The notes below the pieces were generated by a model. It did no database searches. It saw only the letters and a program-made list of their open reading frames with translations, and was not told where the DNA came from. The position numbers and the translations under genes were made by a program. This document shows positions 4,308 to 11,216 of a DNA stretch of 25,927 nucleotides, in pieces (the stretch's first letter is position 1; every line of letters starts with the position of its first letter). The DNA lies in the IMG/VR virus record IMGVR_UViG_3300029448_000374, positions 1-25,927 of that record, one strand, 5' to 3'. The stretch comes from a virus.

Positions 4308-6081
4308 TATTGAAACTGATGCTTTAAAAATTAAAGACGTTAGTAAAATACATTGTTGTGGAATTAATGATAGTAGATCTACCCAGGTCTATACAAAAAA
4401 TTGGTTAAAAATATTAGAAGAAGCTGATGTATTAATTGGACACAATATAATTCAATATGACATACCTTGTATACAGCATATATATCCAGAATTTAAACCT
4501 AAAGGTAAAATTATTGACACGTTAATATTGGCTAGGATGTTTTATCCTGACATATTAGATATTGATTATAAAAAGAAATGGAAAGATATGCCATTGAAAT
4601 TATATGGCAAACATAAACTTGAAGCATATGGATATAGGTTAGGGTTTCATAAAAAACACGCTGATCTTGAAGATTTCTTACAATTTACACCTGAATTAGC
4701 TGAAAGATGTACATCAGATGTCGATGTTACTGCTATGCTCTGGCTACGGTTGCAACCCAAGGTTAACGCAGCCCCTTCTGCTGTTGATCTTGAAATGAGA
4801 TTTGCAAGTCTTATTTCATTACAGGAACAGTCTGGATTTCATTTTGATTGTAAAGGGGCAATGGAATTGGAAGCAAAGATTGTTTCGCAACTGAAGGACA
4901 TTGACAAAGAATTACGTCAAAGTTTTCCTTATGTTAATGGAGGTCTTTTCACTCCTAAACGCAATGATTCCTCCAAAGGATATGTAGCTTTAGCCACTAT
5001 GTGTCGTTTGAGTCCATTGAATCCTAATTCAAGGGATCATATAGCTTGGGTTTTAAAGAACCATCTGAGCTGGGATGCAGATGTTTTCACCAACACGGGG
5101 AAACCTAAAATTGATGAAACTGTTCTTAAGAAAATACCTGGAGCTAAAGGTTTTTTATCTTTACTTACTCTTCAAAAAAGACTTAGCCAACTAAGCACTG
5201 GCACAAATGCTTGGTTGAAATTAGTTGAGTCGGATCGCATACACGGAAACGTGATTACTTGCGGTTGTGCCACAATGAGAGCAGCCCATGTCAGCCCAAA
5301 TATGGCTCAAGTACCTGCCGTCAGGTCTTTCTTGGGTACGGAGTGCCGAACTCTGTTTGGACCTGATGTCTTACCAAAAATGTACACCTCTACGAGGCGT
5401 GTAAATAAAGAGAACCCTGGTATAGTTCTCACCAAGCAGGTTGGCGTGGATCTCTCTGGAATTGAAGCGAGATGTTTATCTCATGTATTACAGCCATTTG
5501 ATGGAGGTAAGTTTGCCAAAGAAGTCATTGAGGGAGACATCCATAAAGCAAACCAGATAGCTGCTGGTTTAGCTTCCAGAGATCTTGCTAAAACTTTTTT
5601 CTACGGGCTAATTTATGGAGCTGGTGCGGAAAAATTAGGTAAGATAACTGGGCAAAACGGTAAAAAACTAAAGCAAAAATATTATAAAAATATGCCAGCT
5701 TTAGCAGAACTTACTAAAAGGATAACAGCAAAAGCAGAGACAGAGGGGAAAATTAAAGGATTGGATGGAAGACCGATCAAGATACGATCTCCTCATTCTG
5801 CATTAAATTTTTGCTTACAATCCATGGGTGCAATCATTAGTAAAGCATGGTACAACATTTGCTATGAAGAACTTTTAAGGGCTGGTCTTGTCTACGGGCA
5901 AGATTGGTCCTTTTTAGTACACGTTCATGATGAAATTCAATTTGCAGTTAGAGAACCTTATGCACAACAATTAGCTGAGATTGCAACTAATGCTTCATTA
6001 CTTGCTGGTCAAAAATATAAGATGAGAATACCTATTGAAAGTGAATACAAGATAGGAAACAATTGGGGAGAGTGTCATTAA
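4210..6081 (+). CDS. gp5: DNA polymerase, family A (gp5-like), 5' end uncertain
   Basis: This is the replicative polymerase with 3'-5' proofreading. Exonuclease motifs: FDIET (32-36), HNIIQYD (78-84) and CTSDVD (167-172), where the usual Tyr of Exo III appears to be Arg. Polymerase motifs: A, VGVDLSGIEAR (411-421, catalytic D414); B, RDLAKTFFYG (457-466, K461 and Y465); C, HVHDE (571-575, catalytic D574). Size is comparable to T7 gp5 (704 aa) without some loops. The ATG at 4210 has no good ribosome-binding site, and the first 30 residues are an odd Thr/Ser/Asn-rich string lying over a better-looking ORF in another frame. The true start may be near 4288, or translation may enter by frameshift. 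Residues are numbered from 4210. Confidence 0.95.
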   Translation: MTLTTPLTTTNSKTSWTTVNQTNSDSISTIVFDIETDALKIKDVSKIHCCGINDSRSTQVYTKNWLKILEEADVLIGHNIIQYDIPCIQHIYPEFKPKGKIIDTLILARMFYPDILDIDYKKKWKDMPLKLYGKHKLEAYGYRLGFHKKHADLEDFLQFTPELAERCTSDVDVTAMLWLRLQPKVNAAPSAVDLEMRFASLISLQEQSGFHFDCKGAMELEAKIVSQLKDIDKELRQSFPYVNGGLFTPKRNDSSKGYVALATMCRLSPLNPNSRDHIAWVLKNHLSWDADVFTNTGKPKIDETVLKKIPGAKGFLSLLTLQKRLSQLSTGTNAWLKLVESDRIHGNVITCGCATMRAAHVSPNMAQVPAVRSFLGTECRTLFGPDVLPKMYTSTRRVNKENPGIVLTKQVGVDLSGIEARCLSHVLQPFDGGKFAKEVIEGDIHKANQIAAGLASRDLAKTFFYGLIYGAGAEKLGKITGQNGKKLKQKYYKNMPALAELTKRITAKAETEGKIKGLDGRPIKIRSPHSALNFCLQSMGAIISKAWYNICYEELLRAGLVYGQDWSFLVHVHDEIQFAVREPYAQQLAEIATNASLLAGQKYKMRIPIESEYKIGNNWGECH

Positions 6082-6409
6082 AATTTGTAAAGTTTGTAAG
6101 AAAGAAAAACCATTAACTGATTTCCCTTCAAACGGAAGTTGGAAAAGACCTGAATGTAGAGATTGTCAAAGTATTTATATGCATCAATATTATAAATTAA
6201 AGAAAAATAGAAAAGCTCCTGAAATAGGAGCAGCTTGTGCTTGTTGTGGTAAAACAGATAAAAAATTAACTTGGGATCATGACCACGAAACTTTAAAAGA
6301 AAGAGGATGGATTTGTACTAATTGTAATTTAGGTATAGGTAAGTTAGGTGACAATATAGAAGGTGTCCTAAAGGCTTACAATTATTTAATTAGAACTACT
6401 AACCTGTAG
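6077..6409 (+). CDS. HNH / endonuclease VII-type nuclease, apparent AUU start
   Basis: The 110-residue protein is a free-standing recombination endonuclease VII-like HNH nuclease. These enzymes nick or cut DNA and often home into neighbouring phage loci. Counting from 6077, an N-terminal zinc-finger pair (C4, C7, C27, C30, in KICKVCKKEKPLTDF) precedes CACC (54-57), the catalytic WDHDHET (66-72) and CTNCN (80-84). The first ATG is at 6179, but starting there would remove the CxxC...CxxC module, which is clearly coding. Upstream in frame there is no ATG, GTG or TTG back to a TAG at 6053. The ATT at 6077 has GGGGAG 6 nt ahead and overlaps the polymerase stop by one base. It sits between polymerase and exonuclease genes, a common place for phage HNH genes. 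Confidence 0.85.
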   Translation: MKICKVCKKEKPLTDFPSNGSWKRPECRDCQSIYMHQYYKLKKNRKAPEIGAACACCGKTDKKLTWDHDHETLKERGWICTNCNLGIGKLGDNIEGVLKAYNYLIRTTNL

Positions 6410-6425
6410 TAGTTGCAAAATTATT

Positions 6426-7199
6426 ATGACTTGGTTATTAATAGATGCAGATATGCTTTTATATCAGGCTGTTACTTCATGTGAAACAGAAATAGAATGG
6501 GAACCTGATGTAATAACTACACATCTACCATTGAAAGAAGTTAAATACGTGTTACATAGTTTAATAGAAAGTAAACAAAAACAAGTAGATGCAAAGCGTA
6601 CAACTTTATGTTGGACAGCATCAGATAATTTTCGTAAAACAATAGATCCAACATATAAAGGAAATCGTAGAGAAACTAAACATAGAATAAAGCCTGTTGG
6701 TTTTAAAAGGGCAAGAACAATTGCAGAGGTAGAATATGAATCTGAATGCTGGTATAAATTGGAAGCGGATGATGTACTTGGTATTTTAGCTACTAAGCAT
6801 ACAGATAAAGATGTTGTTATTTGGTCAGGAGATAAAGATTTAAATCAAATACCAGGAGCACATTTAAGTAATGATGGCGACATTTATGAGATTAGTAAAG
6901 AAGAAGCTGATTTATATTTTTATCGTCAAGTATTAATTGGAGATGCTGTAGATAATTACAGTGGTTGTCCTGGTGTTGGACCTAAAACAGCAGAAAAATT
7001 AATACCTGTTAAAAATTTTAAACCTCATGATGCATGGCAAACTGTATTAAATACATACAAAAAGAAAGGTTTAAGTAAAGAGCTTGCATTGCAGCAAGCC
7101 CGTCTTGCTCGTATTCTTAGGGATACGGAGTATGTCTACGATTTAATTACATTATGGATGCCACCAACCCAACCTATTACGGATATGATAGTGACGTAA
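6426..7199 (+). CDS. gp6: 5'-3' exonuclease (gp6-like, FEN family)
   Basis: The exonuclease removes RNA primers and degrades host DNA to supply nucleotides. The 257-residue protein shows the acidic metal-binding sites of the FEN/5'-nuclease family: D7 and D9 (LLIDADMLLY), D115 and D116 (LEADDVLG), D136 and D138 (WSGDKDLNQ), and D173 and D176 (GDAVDN). A helix-three-turn-helix follows (GCPGVGPKTAEK). T7 gp6 is 300 aa, so this is a compact version. The ATG at 6426 follows the HNH gene by 16 nt. Its 3' end overlaps the DUF3310 gene by 46 nt. The position after polymerase matches the T7 order. Confidence 0.95.
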   Translation: MTWLLIDADMLLYQAVTSCETEIEWEPDVITTHLPLKEVKYVLHSLIESKQKQVDAKRTTLCWTASDNFRKTIDPTYKGNRRETKHRIKPVGFKRARTIAEVEYESECWYKLEADDVLGILATKHTDKDVVIWSGDKDLNQIPGAHLSNDGDIYEISKEEADLYFYRQVLIGDAVDNYSGCPGVGPKTAEKLIPVKNFKPHDAWQTVLNTYKKKGLSKELALQQARLARILRDTEYVYDLITLWMPPTQPITDMIVT

Positions 7200-7483
7200 T
7201 TGAATGTATTGACTACATTCAGAGTCATGCTTTTGATTTTTTAGAAGGCAACGTGATTAAATATCTTACACGTTACGAAAGTAAAAATGGTGTAGAGGAT
7301 TTAAAAAAAGCACGTTGGTATCTTAACAAAATAATCGAAAGAGAAGAGAACAAACTTGTTCAATATAATGTATCTTTATACAAGTCCTTAATTGATGAAC
7401 AAAATGAAGAACACCAATGCTCAATTAGTAAAGATTTGGATGCAGCAAGCGGGTCAAGTTCAGAATGTGAATGTGACATCTGA
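7154..7483 (+). CDS. DUF3310 protein (T7 gp1.7-like C-terminal domain)
   Basis: The first 65 residues carry the DUF3310 pattern: ECIDYIQS, FLEGNVIKYLTRY, then KNGVEDLKKARWYLNKII. The domain is widespread in phages and occurs in T7 gp1.7, a nucleotide kinase, so a role in nucleotide metabolism is plausible but not proven for stand-alone copies. The start at 7154 lies 46 nt inside the exonuclease gene. The last ~26 residues (Ser- and Cys-rich, ending SSECECDI) lie over the start of the next gene in another frame and look like unconstrained tail. It is surrounded by exonuclease, MazG and RNR genes, which fits nucleotide recycling. Confidence 0.82.
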   Translation: MDATNPTYYGYDSDVIECIDYIQSHAFDFLEGNVIKYLTRYESKNGVEDLKKARWYLNKIIEREENKLVQYNVSLYKSLIDEQNEEHQCSISKDLDAASGSSSECECDI

Positions 7484-7763
7484 AGCTTCTAGTGATCTTC
7501 AAAAATTTCAATTAGATTTAGTTGATGAAGAATTTAATGAACTTCTTGATGCTTTTTGGGAAGATGACCGTATACATATAATCAAGGAATGTCTTGATTT
7601 AATTTGGGTAACTTACGGTTTGTTACATTTACTAGGTGTTGATGTTGATGAAGCTTTTGGTAGGCTTTATGCTTCAAATCAATCTAAATTACCATTTACC
7701 TACAAAAACGGTAAAGTTCAAAAAGGTCCAAATTACGTTCCACCATTTTTAAAAGACTTATGA
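7404..7763 (+). CDS. mazG: MazG-like nucleotide pyrophosphohydrolase
   Basis: The 119-residue protein is an all-alpha NTP pyrophosphohydrolase of the MazG/HisE type, which hydrolyses (d)NTPs to monophosphate and pyrophosphate. The metal-binding pattern is visible as DEEFNE (E42, E43, E46) and, one helix later, KECLDLIW (E62, D65). The following GVDVDEAFGRLYASNQSK segment is typical of the family in phages. Cyanophage MazG proteins have been linked to nucleotide-pool control and, more debatably, ppGpp. I chose the ATG at 7404; in-frame ATG 7395 and TTG 7392 are alternatives. It overlaps DUF3310 by about 80 nt, and its stop overlaps the RNR alpha start as ATGA. Confidence 0.87.
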   Translation: MKNTNAQLVKIWMQQAGQVQNVNVTSEASSDLQKFQLDLVDEEFNELLDAFWEDDRIHIIKECLDLIWVTYGLLHLLGVDVDEAFGRLYASNQSKLPFTYKNGKVQKGPNYVPPFLKDL

Positions 7764-9175
7764 AACTCAGACAACCAGAATTAAAAGAATTTTTTACACC
7801 AAGCCTTGCAATGACAGGGCGTGTAGAAAGTTGGATTGATAATCCTGTAAGACGTTACCCTGTGTCGTGTACGGTCATGGTGGTTGAAGATACTATGGAT
7901 GAACATAGAGATGGTTTAGAGGGTTCATGGCAGTTTGCTAGTAAAGCTTTACGTTATGGAGCTGGTGTTAGTATTCATCTTTCTAAATTAAGACCAAGAG
8001 GTACAGAAAATAAACATGGCATGGTAGCTAGTGGACCTTGTGGTTTTATGGAAATTTATAGCAAGTTTAATGAAATACTTAGGAGAGGGGGTACATACAG
8101 AAATGGTGCGATAGTGTGCCAACTTGACGCAGATCACCCAGACATTGTTGAATTTATAACTTATGACAGAGCTAAAATTCCCTGGGTAAAACGTACAGTA
8201 AATGTAACTCCAGAAATTTTAAAAGATGACAGATTACTTGAAGTAATTATGGAAGGTGCAAGAAAAGGAGATATTTGGATTGTTAAAAAACAATATGATA
8301 AAAAGGGTGAAAGAATTTATCACAATGTATGTCAAGAAATACTTTTAAAAAGTAGAGATACTTGTTTGTTAAGTCATATAAATTTATCTGCTATACCTAT
8401 AGTTGATATTCCAAGTGCAATGGTACATGGTATAGAATTTTTATGTTCTTTATATCAAAAAACTGGTGTACATAAATCAGGTATTTATAAAAAACAAGAC
8501 AACCAAGTTGGTTTAGGAATATTAGGTTTATCTAATTTATTAGCAATTGAAAATGTATCTTACAAAGATTTTTTACAATCCTTACGCAAAGTTAATTTAG
8601 GTATAAAACTAAATTATTTATTACCTTCTGATATGATTGCAGGTGCGATTGCTACGGGCTATAAAGAGGCTGCTAAAGTAGCTAAACGATTCAATATGTC
8701 CAGAGCATTTACAATAGCTCCTACAGCGTCTTGTGCATACCGCTATACAGATAGAGAAGGTTATACTTGTACTCCAGAAATTGCTCCACCAATATCAAGA
8801 GAAGTAGATCGTGATAGTAGCACATTGGGGGTACAAAGTTACAAATTTAATCCTAAGTGTGAGATTGCTCAAGAAGTAGGATGGGATACATTTTTTGAAT
8901 TAAATGCTGAATGGCAAGTCATGATGGACAAAACAGAATTAGCTCATGCAATTTCCATGAATTGGTGGTCAGATATGACTACAATGAATAAAGACTTTAT
9001 GTCAAGATGGATAGAATCACCGTTAAAAAGTTTATATTACTCTTTACAGGTGCTACCAGATACTCAAGATAAATCAAATGTATATGCTGCACTAGACAAT
9101 GCAGATGTAGACAGCTATCTCAGTGAAATCTTATCAAACGAAAACGAACAAATTACTTGTGATTGTGCAGAATGA
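7760..9175 (+). CDS. nrdA: class I ribonucleotide reductase alpha subunit (compact cyanophage type)
   Basis: This subunit reduces ribonucleotides to deoxyribonucleotides for phage DNA synthesis. Visible catalytic parts: redox pair C37 (YPVSC) and C202 (TCLLSHINL), thiyl-radical C191 with N189 and E193 (NVCQE), the PTAS loop, radical-transfer tyrosines Y426-Y427 (SLYYS), and the C-terminal reducing pair C467 and C469 (CDC). At 471 residues it is far shorter than E. coli NrdA (761) and lacks an N-terminal ATP cone. The dyad tyrosines and the adjacent beta gene show class I, although such cyanophage enzymes were long annotated as class II. Start and stop both form ATGA overlaps with neighbours, so it is translationally coupled to MazG and beta. 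Confidence 0.93.
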   Translation: MKLRQPELKEFFTPSLAMTGRVESWIDNPVRRYPVSCTVMVVEDTMDEHRDGLEGSWQFASKALRYGAGVSIHLSKLRPRGTENKHGMVASGPCGFMEIYSKFNEILRRGGTYRNGAIVCQLDADHPDIVEFITYDRAKIPWVKRTVNVTPEILKDDRLLEVIMEGARKGDIWIVKKQYDKKGERIYHNVCQEILLKSRDTCLLSHINLSAIPIVDIPSAMVHGIEFLCSLYQKTGVHKSGIYKKQDNQVGLGILGLSNLLAIENVSYKDFLQSLRKVNLGIKLNYLLPSDMIAGAIATGYKEAAKVAKRFNMSRAFTIAPTASCAYRYTDREGYTCTPEIAPPISREVDRDSSTLGVQSYKFNPKCEIAQEVGWDTFFELNAEWQVMMDKTELAHAISMNWWSDMTTMNKDFMSRWIESPLKSLYYSLQVLPDTQDKSNVYAALDNADVDSYLSEILSNENEQITCDCAE

Positions 9176-9888
9176 ACAACCCTTATGACAAATTACTTGC
9201 TAGGAAAAGAACATGGACTCCTGTAAAAACTAGCAAAGGACAACTAAAGTATGGAGCAGAAGAAGCCATCCACCGTGCTCTTGCAATACGCATCATGGAG
9301 CTACCAGTTGGTTCCTATATTGAGGAAGCCCTTGAAAAGGATGTTCCCAAAGCTGCACGAGATCTTCTTAGATCAAACGTAAAGGATGAAGAACGTCATG
9401 ACCTTGCTCTTAACTACGCTGTCGATGCTCATGGTAAAAATGAGAAAGCGGAGGCAGAAGCTGAAAGACTTAGAAAAGCCTGGGATAGTCACCCAGACCA
9501 CACACTCAACAAAGCTTTAGTAGCAGAACGTGCAGTTTTCTTTGTTGTTTTACCTTTCTTTAGGTTTTGTGGTGATGCTGGTCTCAGAACAATATCGGCT
9601 GATATTTCCAGAGATGAGCAAATTCACGTTGCCACTAATTCTCTCGTATGTCTTGATTTGGGTTTACGGTATAGTCCTTCTTTGGATAAACTTAGGAAAG
9701 CCACCGTTAACTGGATCTTTGAACCTTTAAAAAGATCTGAAGATCGCTATCTTAATAAACAGTTTTGGATGGATCAAAGCGATAACCTGATGTATGCTGG
9801 AAAGACAGAGGGTTTGCAAGATACTCAAAGAGCTAGAATGCCAGCTTTTTTTGAGACATCTAATTCCGATTTACCTAGTTACTCATGA
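9172..9888 (+). CDS. nrdB: class I ribonucleotide reductase beta subunit, atypical
   Basis: The 238-residue ferritin-like protein should supply the radical for the alpha subunit. Likely metal ligands are E73 and H76 (DEERH), E119 (VAERAVFF), and E149 and H152 (DEQIH), with E43 as a possible first ligand. In E. coli NrdB the radical tyrosine is four residues after the first His ligand; here that position is L80, while a Tyr occurs at 82. The cofactor may therefore differ from the classical di-iron tyrosyl radical. The ATG at 9172 overlaps the alpha stop as ATGA; an in-frame TTG at 9163 is less likely. It is shorter than E. coli NrdB (376 aa). Codon use is visibly richer in C/G third positions than in alpha. 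Confidence 0.88.
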   Translation: MNNPYDKLLARKRTWTPVKTSKGQLKYGAEEAIHRALAIRIMELPVGSYIEEALEKDVPKAARDLLRSNVKDEERHDLALNYAVDAHGKNEKAEAEAERLRKAWDSHPDHTLNKALVAERAVFFVVLPFFRFCGDAGLRTISADISRDEQIHVATNSLVCLDLGLRYSPSLDKLRKATVNWIFEPLKRSEDRYLNKQFWMDQSDNLMYAGKTEGLQDTQRARMPAFFETSNSDLPSYS

Positions 9889-10535
9889 TTTATTTACCTG
9901 AAAGTTTTAACCCTTTTCACAGAGTAGTTCCTGAAGACTCTCCTTTATATGACAATCCTAATGATTTAAAATTTCAAGGACCAGAACAACATTTTTTTGG
10001 AAGAATTTTTAGAGGAATTACAAGAGCAGTTACCAATGTTTTAACATTAGGTGCATCAAGAAGAGCTGAAAAGAAACAACAAGCTGCTACAGCAGAAGCA
10101 AAAGCTGAAGCTGAAAGAGCAAGAAATGAATATAACAGAGTGGCTACTGACATAAATAAAAACATAGCAAGTAGACAAGCACAATCAAAAGCTGAAAAAG
10201 CAAAACAGGATAAATTAGTTGGAGAATCTAATACTCGTAGACAAGCTGCTGAAAGTAATTTAAAGAGTGTAACTGAAACAGGTAAAAGAAATGTTGCTTA
10301 TGCAACTAAGTTGAGGGAAAGCACTATGTCTAGACTTCAACAAGAAAAACAAGCTAAAGCTGCTGCTGATATTAAAAAAGCACAAGCTAATAAAAAAACT
10401 GGTGCAAGTGCTCCTGGTATTAGTAGCACAGTAGTTAAAGGTCCAGGAGATGTAGGTGGTACAGGTAAAACTGGATCTGCTAGAGGTAAAACTAAAGGTG
10501 TAAAGGATAAAGCAGGTAAACTGTTAATAGGTTAA
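9885..10535 (+). CDS. coiled-coil hypothetical protein, 216 aa, probable virion-related
   Basis: No family is recognised. The N-terminus (MIYLPESFNPFHRVVPEDSP) is followed by a basic GRIFRGITRAVTNVLTLGASRRAEK segment. Residues ~65-165 form a long Ala/Lys/Glu/Gln helix suited to a coiled coil, and the C-terminus is Gly/Lys-rich. Its start overlaps the RNR beta stop as ATGA. It opens the late region and lies three genes before the portal, where T7-like cyanophages have poorly characterised head or tail accessory proteins. The composition resembles phage ejection or scaffold-type proteins, which is only inference. Confidence 0.75.
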   Translation: MIYLPESFNPFHRVVPEDSPLYDNPNDLKFQGPEQHFFGRIFRGITRAVTNVLTLGASRRAEKKQQAATAEAKAEAERARNEYNRVATDINKNIASRQAQSKAEKAKQDKLVGESNTRRQAAESNLKSVTETGKRNVAYATKLRESTMSRLQQEKQAKAAADIKKAQANKKTGASAPGISSTVVKGPGDVGGTGKTGSARGKTKGVKDKAGKLLIG

Positions 10536-10536
10536 T

Positions 10537-10716
10537 ATGAATCCAGTACCATACATTGAAAAATCTGTTGTAGACTATTTGGATAGTTTGTATCCAGATT
10601 GTGCTCCTGATCTTAGTATGGAAGAAAAGCTAATCTGGTTTAAGGCTGGTCAAGTAGCGGTTGTGCGTCACTTAAAAGACCAGTACAATTTACAAGAGGA
10701 GTCTAAATACAATTGA
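10537..10716 (+). CDS. small conserved-looking protein, 59 aa
   Basis: The frame encodes 59 residues starting MNPVPYIEKSVVDYLDSLYP, then EEKLIWFKAGQVAVVRHLKDQY, and ending EESKYN. It starts one base after the preceding stop and ends 8 nt before the next ATG. An AGAGGAG near 10694-10700 and GAGGTT at 10715-10720 supply ribosome-binding sequence for the next gene. The amphipathic helical character and tight packing support a real gene. I recall similar short proteins with a W-F-x-A-G-Q segment just ahead of portal genes in marine podoviruses, but their function is unknown. Confidence 0.75.
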   Translation: MNPVPYIEKSVVDYLDSLYPDCAPDLSMEEKLIWFKAGQVAVVRHLKDQYNLQEESKYN

Positions 10717-10724
10717 GGTTATAA

Positions 10725-11216
10725 ATGGCTATTCCATGGGTTGCACTTTCTATTCTTGGAGCTGGAATTTATTCTGGTAGTAAAGCTGCTGAAGCTGCTC
10801 GTAGACAAGCTGAAGCATCAAGAGCTGCTACTCAAGCTGCAAGAACTAATGCAGATAGACAAATTGCTCAGATGCAAGCTGATGCACAGCAAAGAGCTAA
10901 ACAATTTAATTTACAAATAGAACAAAGTAGAGCATCTACTCAACAAGCTGTTGATGCTGCATCACAGGCACAAGCACAGGCTGAAGCACAAGCTAATCAA
11001 CAAAAAAATCAATCAGCTTTAATGATACAACAACAACAGTTACAAGCTGCTGTTGCTAGACAAGGTTCTGCTAGTCCTGTTACAAGAACTAAACGAACAG
11101 CAAAACGTGCCACTCCAGAAAGTATGAGAACAAAAGTAAGTTTAGATACTTATGGTTCAGGTGGATCGCCTGGAGGTGGAACTTCAGCTACGGGTGTAGG
11201 AGCATTAAATGTCTAA
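10725..11216 (+). CDS. Ala/Gln-rich coiled-coil virion-region protein, 163 aa
   Basis: The N-terminus (MAIPWVALSILGAGIYSGSK) is a hydrophobic stretch that could be a membrane-inserting or signal-like helix. Residues ~20-115 are an Ala/Gln/Arg-rich coiled coil, followed by a basic PVTRTKRTAKRATPESMRTK patch and a Gly/Ser-rich tail. No catalytic motif is seen. It lies immediately upstream of the portal and overlaps it by 8 nt. The layout of membrane-seeking N-terminus plus coiled coil suits an ejected or structural protein, but I cannot name a family. Confidence 0.78.
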   Translation: MAIPWVALSILGAGIYSGSKAAEAARRQAEASRAATQAARTNADRQIAQMQADAQQRAKQFNLQIEQSRASTQQAVDAASQAQAQAEAQANQQKNQSALMIQQQQLQAAVARQGSASPVTRTKRTAKRATPESMRTKVSLDTYGSGGSPGGGTSATGVGALNV

